From: Chloromonas sp. AAM2
Taxonomy: Eukaryota; Chlorophyta; Chlorophyceae; Chlamydomonadales; Chlamydomonadaceae
DNA: 31,281 nucleotides
Assembly: GCA_004335635.1 (NCBI GenBank)
Contig: QAXH01000883.1
Location: 329 to 31,609, forward strand
Reading direction: 5' to 3'
Shown one piece after another: positions 10,362-20,455 of this stretch. How positions within the stretch are numbered: position 1 is the stretch's first letter; each line of letters opens with the position of its first letter. The translations under genes and the position numbers were made by a program. The notes beneath the pieces are model-generated. The model was not told the origin of the DNA, did no database searches, and worked only from the letters and a program-made list of their open reading frames with translations.

Positions 10362-10940
10362 GCGGTGCAGGACGATCTGAACAACAACCTGGCTGAAATT
10401 TCTCCGTTGAGTGGTTCTCTATCAAGTGATTCAAAAAGTAACGGTCAAAAATCGGGCAAACCGTATGTGTTGTTAATGTGCCATGAACTGCGGCAGCCAT
10501 GCTTTGGTGCCATAGGTCATTCAGAAAGCCTCATGATCAATCCCTGACGCCGCACTGTCAAACTGTTTTCGTGTTCTACATGGCCACGCGTTCTACATGG
10601 TCATGTGGACCGCAACTGGTCCAGGCCTTCAGCGTTGAATCAAGTGTGCCTCCAGCTGGGATGGCAGGGGCAATGGGACAGGCTGTATAGTGGCGTTCCA
10701 GGGAGCTCTGTATGCCCGCCAGCAGCGGGTGCGAAGCCACATGACACAAGAAGAAGAAGCGCAGAAGATGCAGTACGACAGACAGACCAGCTGTGTGACC
10801 GGCATCTGATGCAGCGTGGTGCAGAGGTGATTGTCTTCAACTCAAGACAAACATGCGTACTAAGGTTCTTACAGGATCAGCACTCAAGGCTTAGACAACT
10901 ATTCACTGCCAATCCTGTCCGTCCACCTGTCATTTCCTGT
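10362..10940. repeat. duplicated upstream segment, right copy
   Basis: This is the promoter side of the intact F-box gene, matching 6340-7050 upstream of the broken copy. It shows that the duplication included flanking DNA. It also contains one copy of the dispersed repeat (about 10655-10716) that recurs at 1216. No separate gene is convincing here. Confidence 0.65.
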
Positions 10941-11204
10941 CAGGTGGCAAAAGCAATACTATGTACGTGGCGTCACCTAGAATACATATGACTATCAATG
11001 ATGGCACCGCTATATTATAAAATGATTTCAAAACCACGACAATCCACAGGCATGTTCCAGCCCTTTCCTCAATGCAACCCCTGTAACAAACGGCGTCAAG
11101 TCCATGCGACAGGTGAACACACATGCCATAGTACGTCGACCCAGCCGAGCATTTTACCACTTTTTGCCTTCGGGCCTATTTCTGCCTTGTCCTGCCTTCC
11201 TTCT

Positions 11205-11285
11205 CCTTTCTTGCTCAGGGTAGGTCAGGGCGGTGCACATCCCGTCCCGGGCCCTTCGACAGCTTCCCTGATGTAACAAATCAAT
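11205..11285 (+). repeat. dispersed repeat, copy 1 of 2
   Basis: CAGGGTAGGTCAGGGCGGTG, then GACAGCTTCCCTGATGTAAC and ATCAATCAA, has a counterpart at about 23850-23922: CAGGGTAGGCCAGGCATGTG, GACGGCTTCCGTGATGTAAA, TTCATCAA. Spacing is similar and the upstream flanks are both CTG- and TTG-rich. Confidence 0.5.
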
Positions 11286-11924
11286 CAAACTGTACCAAGA
11301 TGTCCGCTTTGCCCATCCACAACTGACGCTATGCCCATCCACCACGCTTCATCTTGTGCACAACAAAGATAAATGTTAAATATTCTTCGCATGAGTCTCA
11401 GTCCTACCCTGGAATGGAATACCAATCAGACATCAATGCATGACCACTGCATCTCACAGGGTGTAGAGTTGATCACATGATTTGAGCATGACCTTGTAGC
11501 CTCTGGCTCCATCAATGCATGCCAAGATGAGTGAAAGGGTGAGACTGAGAGTGAGAGAAGACATGTGGCAACAGCCTGCTAGCCAAGCAACCCCATCTGA
11601 ACCACATCAATGCATCAGCGATGAGCGGTGACCGGTTCTGCTTTCGGTGGGCGGTTCTTGGGGGATAACAGACCCACCATGGGGTGACTTTGGTATTTAT
11701 CACAAAGGGGAGGGTCTCCAGCACGTCCAACCTACAAGTGAAGGGGATTGCGACACACCTGGATAGTAATGGTGGTGGTCACCTCTCGAGGTACTATCCT
11801 GACCGCAAACCTCGTTAGACCCAGAAGGGGCCTGAAAACTTGCAGATGGAAATCCAATGTTATGTCTCAAGTCAAACGACAGGGTCAAAGTCAAAACCCG
11901 AGTCTGCCAAATTTCAACTTGTCA

Positions 11925-12055
11925 TCCGTCAACTGCCAATTGCCCATGGGAGCTTGGAGAAGCCTCCGATCATTTATTTCATCTGTCAACTGCCAATTGC
12001 CCATGAGAGCTTGGAAAAGCCTCGAGCCTTGTTATCATTTATTTCATCTATCAAT
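11925..12055 (+). repeat. imperfect tandem duplication, about 60 bases
   Basis: Two copies of GTCAACTGCCAATTGCCCAT, then GAGCTTGGA.AAGCCTC, ending in ATCATTTATTTCATC. The second copy carries a short insertion (GAGCCTTGTT). Confidence 0.8.
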
Positions 12056-12395
12056 ACTGCACCACACCTGAGTTTGTACAACAAGTCATGCCGTTGCAAC
12101 ACTTTCAATAAATGCACAAACATCTGAGGCCTGCACACGTGCACGCTTCTCACGCTCTGGTAATGAATATGATCACACCCTTCCATGCCTTTACAAACGT
12201 CAAACGGGGCTTTCCAGCCCATGTAGCATGCATGCAGCACACCTGCAAGCCTCTGGTGCATGCACCCAACTACACATCCACAACCAGCTGGCCGCATCGG
12301 GAGGGTAGGCAGGCACCACTCAATCCTTCAAAGGTCACAAGCACGCCACACATACTCATCAATCCGTGCCTCTGGCACTGAGAACGGAATACTCA

Positions 12396-12515
12396 AGCCA
12401 GCCAGCCAGCCAAGATGCGTATGTCGTGGCGAATGAGTGAATGAGCCAGCCAGCCAGCCGGTCAGCCAGCCAGCCAGCCGGTCAGCCACTCAGTCAGGCA
12501 GCCAGCGAGGCAGCC
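12396..12515 (+). repeat. GCCA-rich microsatellite
   Basis: Runs of (GCCA) at 12396-12412 and 12443-12515. The second is arranged as CAGCCAGCCAGCCGGT units and decays rightwards into CAGTCAGGCAGCCAG. Confidence 0.85.
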
Positions 12516-12750
12516 GTGTTATCCTTTCCAGTCATGTCAACCTTGCCTCGTTCGGCAACTCAGGAGGCCCATATTGCCTATGTACTGCCTCCACTACATC
12601 ACGTGAACCTATGTACTGCCTGTGCTCAACCCCCAGCCTGATTGGGCAGCTACCGGAGCAGTAGATCTGGTGTGTCTGTCAAAGATGGGGTCAGCTTGGC
12701 TGCCCGCAACGAATCACAAAAAGGGCGCCCCCTTCCACATAAAGGCTGTG

Positions 12751-12832
12751 GTGATGATAACGAATGTGATGATGACGGTGATGATGATGATGATGATGAT
12801 GATGGTTGTGATGAAGATGGTGATGAAGCGAT
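12751..12832 (+). repeat. GAT trinucleotide repeat
   Basis: (GAT)n with interruptions. The uninterrupted core is about 12779-12804. It creates artificial poly-Asp, poly-Met and poly-His frames on the two strands. Confidence 0.9.
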
Positions 12833-13628
12833 TGTACCCTGCAGTACCCTACAGACACGTGGGTCTTAGCCGTTGTGAAGCAGGCACGTGTATGGAAAAT
12901 CGAGCGATGGCATGCCAAAGTCGAAGCCACAGGCAGCGCACATGCTCAACACCCCTGCCTGTGGCCAGTGTGGACACACAAGGCAGGCAGGCAGGCAAAA
13001 AGGCCCACAGCCTACCGCAGCCATGGTCAGACATGCCACCTCATGCCAGTTTAAACGTGCTGATTGGCCACTTGCAACCATTCACTAATCCCATGAATTC
13101 CGCCTGCTGGTGTTGGTTGCAACCACAGACTGCCCATGTTCTGATACTGCCAGGGTTTGATGGCGAGCACATGTTTGTGCCACTGCATTCGGCAGAACCC
13201 CATTGATAGCACAAAGACCCCCCCTTACTCCTATGGCAGCCAAGGTGCCTTTCACCGGTATGAATCTTTGGAGAAACTGGGGAACGGCATCACGTGCCTT
13301 GTTCACTAGAAAAACACCGCCATTTTGACAACAGCTGTGATCGCACGTCTGTGTCCAAGCTCAAAGGATGGTGAGGGTGCTGATGGTGCACGTTGCACAA
13401 AAACGGTATCAGCCAACCCACTGTGATTTCCAACCACTCAAAAAGGCGTTCCAGCCTGATTGGCACGCATGACCTGTAGCGCAAGGTGCAGCACCAACTC
13501 AAACCCATGCGAGGCCAAAGCCCACGCTGAAGGCACAGTCACAGGCTGCACACACCGCCTACAGCACGTCACCGCCGGACTGCCATTTGCCATCTGCCAT
13601 GCGTGACAGGTCGCCCATGCAAGGCTCC

Positions 13629-16600
13629 TCAGCACGTGACACGCATACATCCCAGGATGCTGGGCGCCCACCACCGCCTCTTAACAGCCACCGGCACATC
13701 GTGCTCCTCATGATCGTACTCGCTGGCAGGCGGCATGAGCGGCAGGGCATGCAGCTGTGAGCCTCCATTCATCTGCACGTCAATGCCCGCCACTGAAGCA
13801 GCGCCCCAGCCCTTGGACGCAGAAACGGCAACCGTTTCTGACCGGTCAGAGCTTCCGCCCATTGACGAGCCAGTCCCAAGGTTGAAGTTGGTGCTGGAGT
13901 GTGCATCAGGGCTGCCTGGCTGTGAGGCCACACTCTTACACTTGACACCACACCTGCGCGGTATTCAGATCAGGACAGTGTGGCCATCAGGACAGTTTGG
14001 CATGGAAGCACATTGACCGCCTCAACTGTAACGTACCATACCAATCACGCAACCGGGCATAGTTCCTTGCTTGACAGCCCATACCAAGAATGCTGCCTGT
14101 TCAGGGTTCAACATCTTCTTGTCAAAACTGGCAATGGTAAAGTTGCTCACCCTGGGGAGGAGTCCGAGCTTGGCAGAATCTTGATGGGAGGCAGCGGAGG
14201 GCTTGCGTTGAAGTTGCGCAATGTGGCCTCTGAAAGGGTGGTGGTGGGGCTGCTGTCAAAGGTAACGCAGCTGGCCGGTGGGCTGTCATCACCTGTAGGG
14301 GAACGCACGAGTGAGAGAGCTGCCAGGTGCTCAACGCATAGGGCATACACGCGAGTTACCGACGCACACATGCGAGTTGACCACCCAGTACAAACGTTCA
14401 TGTACATAAGCACGAACAGTCAAGCAGCGCACAAGTCCTACACTCGTGCCCGCCTTCCGTGTGTGCTTGCCTTCCCGCCTTCCCGCGGGCGCCTGCCTGC
14501 CTGCCTGCGCTCCCTCCCCCCTCGTCACTCATACTCATACCTGTCAGAAGTGCCACGGCTGCAGCATCAAGGAGTATCGACGCGCTGGGGTTGCGCGATG
14601 CTGTTGGAGAAAATGCAAGCAGCTCCAAGGGTGAGATTGGCGCGCGCGATGGTGAATTGGCTGCGTTTGTTGCGCGAGCGGCCTTCGCATGCGGAAGAAA
14701 CTTCTTGCCTGAGTCCGACCTCTTCCATGCAGCCTCTGCTTTCAAGAGCTCATGGTTGCTGGAGTGGTCCCGATGCGCAAGCGAGTTGGCGGGTGTGAAA
14801 GCGTCGTTGAAGAACGTCAGATGAGATTCAACTTCCGCAGGGGAGTAAGGGGCGTCGCCGATTGTCAGGCGAGCTATGGTTGACTTGGCACGCTCGAGCT
14901 CCTGAGCTAACTGCGAGCGAATGCACCAGAACGTCGACGTGTGATCGTCGCAGATTGTTGAAACTCAAGCCGCTTGCGGCCACAATAACGCATCCAGAGC
15001 ATGAGGCGATAAGGTTCATCTGTGATCATCTACGGTATACCTACCACGCGTAAAGCGCAATCCTCTGGCGCCTTGTCATCTAACGCCCAAGTATTACCTT
15101 GGAGTTGGTCTCCGTGAGCGTTGTGATGTTGCGCTTGGCCGCGCCTAATGCCGTGCTCAGCTCGGCCACTCGTGTCTGCGCGTTTTTGAGCTTGCTTGAG
15201 GCCGCCAACTCGCCATCCTCGGCAACGCGCATGCGCAGCTTAGCAACCTCAGTCTGATAGAACGGGCAAAAAAGGACACAAAAGGCAGTCTGACTAGGAG
15301 GCGGCAAACACAGAAGCCAATCTTGCAGTGAAAGGGAAGGGACGAGCAGCAAAGGGCAGACTGAGGCGGGCAGTCTGATACGGGGCCTGGTCTTGTGGGG
15401 GATGAGTAACAACAAGTCTACAGGGGAAGACCAGGAGGAGGGCAAACACAGAAATCAATCTTGCAAGGAGGTGGAATGGATGAGCAATAAGGCACCAACT
15501 CTTGACCTGGCCTGCTGTTTGTGCTATTATGTGCTTTTCCTCATTTGCACGGACGCTCGCAAATGCCAGCGTGCCATTGCAAGTGATAAGCAAGCTCGCT
15601 GCTGAAGGTCACAGTTGTGAGTTGTGCATGCTGCCCTCAGTCCGAACCGCTGCCAGGATGCCCGTGATCTCCTACCTGTTGCAGCTGTGTTTGCAGGCGT
15701 GCTGTGTGTTGCTGACGGGCCTCCTCCAGCGACCGCTCAGCTGCACAGCAACAACAGCAACAAGAACTCACAGTGTGTCTCGTACCAATTGTTCATTTAC
15801 TTGCCCTGATACCTCTGTGCTGCAGGGTGGTGGTATAGAAGCGTTTCCCTCCGGAGTCCCTTCCGCTGCAAGACCCGGCATCTTGCATGTGCCGCCGCCC
15901 CAGACAAGGTCAGTTCAACCTCAAGACAACCCTAGCACATTGCAAAGTGAATCGACCGACGGGACATCACCACACGTCGCCTGAACAACCAGTCGCCCTT
16001 CTTGGCACATGCATGCATCAAATCTAACGTGCAGTATGCCATTGCAAGCCAAACTGATTTGGTAAGTGATGTAGTTGTCTAGCTGCAAACCCACTCTGCG
16101 ATTCAACGCCTTCCCCACGGGGGGCAGGCATTGTTATTTTTGCCGACCCACACGACACGCATCGTCGCCCCCTCTAACAGCCGAACTACAAGTCCATTAC
16201 AAGATTTGAGTCTGTCATTGTGCTCAATTTCATGAGATGCACTAATGAAAACAAAAAACTGTTCAGGTTTGTGTCAGTTCCCAGGGTTGGAGTCCTGTGC
16301 CGGTCCGGGGCACCTCCGCCAGTGACCGGCCGTTTCCGGACCCAGCAGTGACCGGCCGTTTCCTCGCTCTCAGTGCGCCTGTCACAATGGCATGTTCTGG
16401 TCTTGATTCTGACTTGTGGTTTGCCTGCAAAACGATTTTTCCGTAATGCCGCATATATCCTTGTACACCCCTGACTACCTCCCAGACCCTCCTGTTCCTA
16501 ACCAGCTGAGAATGGCCCGAGAAATGTAAGCTCTCTGGAGGGTACCTAGGCCATTGCCGTGAAGAAACTGGGCTACTCCCCATGCTTCCACATGACAAAT

Positions 16601-16956
16601 ACCTGAAGAACGCATGACAAATGCATGACAGAAGCATCCATGCTTCTACCATGCTCACCTGCCACGAGCTGCTGCTTCAGCAGTGTCTTTTCCTTTACGT
16701 CCTCTCTCCATGCAGAGGTGAGGGCTGCCAGACGCAGCTTCCACTCAGCCCCACGTGGTGTGACACGTGACCCGTCAGTTTCTTGCGGTACGCCTGCCCG
16801 TATGAGAAATGCCTCATCCACAAGGGGGGAGGATGAGTCAAGCCCTGGTTTCGAAAGATCTGTAAGCTCTTCGCCTGAAAATAGCATATGGTGTAAAGAG
16901 CGTGGTGTTGTGAAGCCAGTGCAGTACGGCCCAGAGTTATCTGTTGAATGGATCAT
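13629..16956 (-). CDS. coiled-coil WW-tail family protein, member C
   Basis: Modelled exons: 16956-16659, 15740-15676, 15253-15098, 14910-14541, 14292-14151 and 13953-13629. All junctions are GT-AG with matching phase (1,0,0,1,2), giving 451 residues. Residues of about 70-190 form a long predicted coiled coil. It is seamless across the first splice (TLLKQQLVA to AERSLEEARQQ) and continues through VAKLRMRV and AELSTALGAAK to LAQELERAKSTIARL. The middle is Ser/Pro/Ala-rich. The end is VKRRWWAPSILGCMRV plus two residues, the family tail. The exon at 15253-15098 has 52 codons, against 53 for the corresponding exon of the 20456 gene, with the same phase on both sides. An acceptor at 16875 (TTTTCAG) leaves room for further 5' exons. 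An alternative first exon at 15888-15813 also fits in phase but breaks the helix. Function unknown; a shugoshin-like or other scaffold role is only a guess from the coiled-coil layout. Confidence 0.65.
15813..15888 (-). other. possible alternative first exon
   Basis: An ATG at 15888 starts 25 codons plus one base that end in a GTATCA donor. The phase fits the exon at 15740-15676. The encoded peptide is Gly/Ser-rich and unlike a coiled coil, and an in-frame TGA lies just upstream. This could be an alternative transcript start of the coiled-coil gene, or chance. Confidence 0.25.
16321..16363 (+). repeat. 17-base direct repeat
   Basis: AGTGACCGGCCGTTTCC occurs exactly at 16321-16337 and 16347-16363. 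It lies inside the long first intron of the minus-strand coiled-coil gene. Confidence 0.8.
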
Positions 16957-18843
16957 GCATCACAGTGTGCAATGCCATGTTGCATGGCTCGTACATGAGC
17001 TTTTCCCGAGCTCAAAGCGGACCCGCCATGATGCAGTCGGGCCGTTCTGGGCAGGCATGCATGTTCTTGGTTCGCATGCAAGAAAGAGACACACGTGTTC
17101 AGTGGCTTGCTGGTGTTTGAGATTGGCTTCTAGTTTGCGAGACTATGCACCTACTTGATACACTTTGTGCCAGAATTGGTGTGCAAAAATGGCTTCACAG
17201 TATCCCCAAAAGAATGCTCAACCTAGGCGAGGGTGTTGTCATGGCAAGGTGCGGCTGGTATGTCAGCATGGAGCTTACAGCTTTATCTTGGTGCTTTTGC
17301 AAGCTCACTGACTCAGATGAGCCATACAGTCGTGTTCTGTAGTGTAAGCCAGCCCCTGTTTATGTCATCGTGAGGACACGGTCACCACGGCTTGTGCAGG
17401 TTTTGCCATGTGAACATGGAGACCATAACCGCATTCATGGCCGTGCAATTGTTCTTGAGAATTGTTTCCCGCTGCTCCTCTTTGGCTGCCATGGAGCTGA
17501 GGCTGATGCTTGCCTAGGCTTCGTGTCACCTGGATCTGGTGCCATGTCTTAAAGAAAGTCGAGGATGGGAGGCGCACCTGGGTAACAGTAGAGCTGAGCA
17601 CTGTTGGAAGCAACCAGCTGCACTTTGCTCATTGCTGAAAAGGCAGCAAGCCCGGATAAAAGCGTGGCGACCTGCGGCGGCCAAGAGAAATGCAATTTTT
17701 GTTTTGCTCGCATGTTGCGGAGGACGCTTCAGCAGACAGCAAACGCAGACACTGATCACACGCAACAGCTTTCACGCATGGCTTATTAGGAGTACAGGAT
17801 TGTGTTTAGAGGGACGAGATACTGATCCGGGCTGAAATTGTATTTGGCGCCACATCGACATGGCGGGCGGGATCCGGGCCCATACATTCTGGGGTCCATT
17901 ACACGTCCTCTTTGAAGGTCTTGTTATAAGAACTAGTTATCATGCTCCGTATGCTGAATGCGCACCTTGAAGGGCCCCTGAAGCTGCCGCTTGGTCTGAC
18001 CCCGGGAGCCAATTGCAAATTCTGAGCAAAGGCAGCGTGGTAAAGGTACGTCCTGTTTTCAATTGTGCGTCTCCAACAACTAGCCAGGGCCGCGGTTGGT
18101 CTCGGATTTTTAATCGTTGCCGTACGGGATGATGTGGAAAAGAATGACGGACCTTCCGCTCTATGCACACACGGAAAACTATGTTCATCTGGCCAGACTG
18201 TCGTCATCGTCATACATCTGCACCACCATAGGATGACAGCATCCTCTTGGTGCCCTCGGTTGTCTGAGATGTGCGGGTCGGCAGCACCAGTCTACCCCAG
18301 CACCATTTTTGCGCTCCTGGTCTCGCTCTGCTTTTATATGTAGTTCACTGTATATGTTATATGTAGTTCAAGAATGACCTCAGGCTTTACACAGTGTCAA
18401 GACTGGAGGCTGGAGGTCGATGAGAGCAGGTCATGATGTCCCTAATATCGCATGACTTGGACAAGCACAGAAGGACATTCAAGTCACTTGGGGAGCGCCA
18501 CTGCACGCAGACACCAATCACATAGATGCAGGACAGCTCCAACCCTCAATGCCAAGCTTTGAGTTCATCAATGCCTATCACGATCAAACCCTGCCAAAAT
18601 CAATCGTCTTACACAGGGTGTACAAAGCGCAGTCTCTGGAGTGCGCACGACACGCAGAATAGAATTGGATGAGGGACATGCACACATCATGGCATGGCAT
18701 GCCTCATAGTGTCAATAACATACAAGGCCATGTCCCTCTACCGGCGGCAGGGTGATGCTGCCATGACGAGGCAGGGCAGAAGGTATGCCTGCGGCTAGTG
18801 CTGCTGCTACTGGTGCATGTAGTGTTGGTACATGCACGGACTG
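16957..18843. other. mostly unassigned, one coding-like stretch
   Basis: Apart from 17145-17552, described separately, no frame on either strand is persuasive. A TGTAA on the minus strand (18611-18607) lies about 230 bases behind the stop of the minus-strand exon at 18844-19062 and could be its polyadenylation signal. Confidence 0.45.
17145..17552 (+). pseudogene. coding-like stretch with one in-frame stop
   Basis: From the ATG at 17145 the frame reads GVQKWLHSIPKRMLNLGEG onward to a TAG at 17340-17342. It then continues in the same frame to 17552, through HGDHNRIHGRAIVLENCFPL. The amino-acid mix before and after the stop looks like protein, and the two pieces would total about 135 residues. 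I do not recognise it. It could be a decayed mobile-element gene, or exons of a gene whose intron covers the stop, although no clean donor and acceptor pair was found. Confidence 0.3.
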
Positions 18844-19062
18844 CTACTGGCGCCGAGACGAGACACCCCGTTCCTTCTGCTGCAGTTGCATGATTCTCTG
18901 GCGCAGTGTTCTGGCTTCCTTGCACTGAGTGGCATGCCCTTGCTTTACAAGGCAACTGGCCAACAGGTGCATCCATCTTGACATGTCGAGGTGGCCTTCT
19001 CCCAGAGATTGCTGCAGGCCTTTGACCATCTCGCACACCAACTCTTCCGAGCTTGTTCTGGC
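18844..19062 (-). CDS. unrecognised protein, probable last exon
   Basis: An exon of 72 codons plus stop preceded by a good acceptor (CTCCCTTGTAG) in phase 0. It begins ARTSSEELVCEMVKGLQQSL and contains MSRWMHLLASCLVKQG, then EARTLRQRIMQLQQKE. It is strongly helical, with a spacing that resembles the end of a tetratricopeptide-type protein (a helix with a small residue and a LVKQG turn), but no family can be named. Upstream exons were not secured. A minus-strand stretch around 19510-19640 (helical, HALARARQVA) and a 34-base piece near 19840-19873 (LEAAEQRLWT) are possible partners. Confidence 0.45.
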   Translation of the reverse strand, partial: ARTSSEELVCEMVKGLQQSLGEGHLDMSRWMHLLASCLVKQGHATQCKEARTLRQRIMQLQQKERGVSSRRQ

Positions 19063-19204
19063 CTACAAGGGAGAAAGAGGCCTTCAGCTAAGGGAAGAGT
19101 GCGCTCCAGTCCATACAATTCAAGGCTGTGCTACATGACCTCGTGCTTCCTGGTGTGCACTCCCTCCTTGCAACAGTCAACCTATCCAACTCCAACATTC
19201 AACG

Positions 19205-19284
19205 ATGTATGTATGTATGTATGTATGTATGTATGTATGTATGTATGTATGTATGTATGTATGTATGTACGTATGTATGTATGT
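19205..19284 (+). repeat. ATGT tetranucleotide microsatellite
   Basis: About 20 units of ATGT with a single interruption (ACGT at 19268-19271). It gives long artificial open frames in all phases on both strands. Confidence 0.95.
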
Positions 19285-19322
19285 CGGACTGGACCAGACG
19301 CATGGCGCACCTCTGCATGCGT

Positions 19323-19433
19323 CCCATGCATCCATGCACAGCATGCACTGTCCATGCATCCTAAAAGCAACGTGCAGTTTCCATGTGTCCGCGTGCACTT
19401 TGCTCTGTCCATGCATCCATGCACAGCAGGCAC
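19323..19433 (+). repeat. 26-base direct repeat
   Basis: CCATGCATCCATGCACAGCA is present at 19324 and 19409, flanked in both cases by GCAC on the right. The copies start 85 bases apart. The surrounding sequence is unusually rich in TGCATG and GCATGC. Confidence 0.75.
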
Positions 19434-19569
19434 ATGCATACCACCCTCGTACAGGTATGTAATGCATGTGTGCCCACGCATGGCTTGCACAACCATGCAT
19501 TTGCATGGCCTTGCAGCAATCTCCAGTTGCATGGCGTTGCAGCAGGTGGTCCAGTAGCTTTTATGCATG

Positions 19570-20455
19570 TTGCCAATGTCTTGCTGGCTGCATGCCACTT
19601 GCCGTGCTCTTGCCAATGCGTGCAGTTGATCGTGCTGTCTAACTACCTTTGATAAGTCCCAGTGTTTTGATATCTAGGACTGCTGTTGGCCCACTGGTTT
19701 GCATGGGAGATGAGAGGACATGTGATAACAGCCTTACATAATGTGTCATGTTCTGACATGCATGGGCTGCGGCCTGAAGACCCGAGTTGCCTCACACATT
19801 GCGCACCTAGGCCATACGCTCAATAGCACCTGGTCCATAGCCGCTGTTCAGCTGCCTCTAAACCTGCAAGCAGTGCACCCTCAACTTGTGGCAAGATCGC
19901 TGACTATTCAGAAGAGCAGGACGAGACTGCAGAAGCCTACTGCAGAAGCCTGTAGGCATTGGTAAAGAAGGGCAGCAGGAGCAGCAGCAGCTTGCATGAG
20001 ATTTGAGCTTGAGCTGATCCTTCGACGTACGGCAGTCACGTGACGCACTTTATGACATCGTTTACGGAACTCACGAGCAGACACGCAATCAAATAGCAGC
20101 CCTTGTTTGCAGATTGCAAAAATATTACACTTCGTATTGCACAGTATCGCACAGTATTTGCACCATCGCGCTTCAAGCGGCCCACCTTCATTCGAGCGAA
20201 GGTGCAGATCCTTCCGTCGCAGGTGAAGACTGCCAGAAGAGATGGGAACGAATTCTCATCCCTGTCAGCAGCACGCCAGCCCGAGCACTGCCACTCTTGG
20301 GGGCTTTGGACTCGTGCTTGCATTTTTGCTTGCATGTGGCGACAGAGCAGTGTCTGGTCGCACAGGCCAATCTGCCCTCCCCGACGTGAGCCAATGGTAG
20401 CCGTCTTCCAATGCGTTGATTGCGGCGCAGATTACTTGATTTCGCTGCACCTAAG
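19570..20455. other. intergenic, upstream of WW-tail member B
   Basis: No gene is supported. The last few hundred bases should hold the promoter and 5' untranslated region of the plus-strand gene starting at 20456. No TATA box is evident at a sensible distance. Confidence 0.45.

Larger units (their letters stand above)
10941..13628. other. intergenic, repeats only
   Basis: I see no supportable gene in these 2.7 kb. A plus-strand frame of 194 codons at 12622-13206 is produced partly by a trinucleotide repeat and does not look like protein. The last part should contain the 3' untranslated region of the minus-strand gene that ends at 13629, but I found no TGTAA on that strand in the first 600 bases. 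Confidence 0.5.

Noticed and set aside
12622..13206. 194-codon plus-strand open frame
   Set aside because: It is carried through a GAT repeat that translates as poly-Met, and the rest has no protein-like pattern or splice context.
16263..16378. Possible alternative 3' exon of the exon ending at 16659
   Set aside because: A splice to 16378 fits in phase and gives a short protein, but joining to 15740 instead yields a continuous coiled coil and the family tail, which is far more informative.
18991..19557. 188-codon plus-strand frame with a YVCM repeat protein
   Set aside because: The repeat is the translation of the ATGT microsatellite, which is open in all frames and on both strands.
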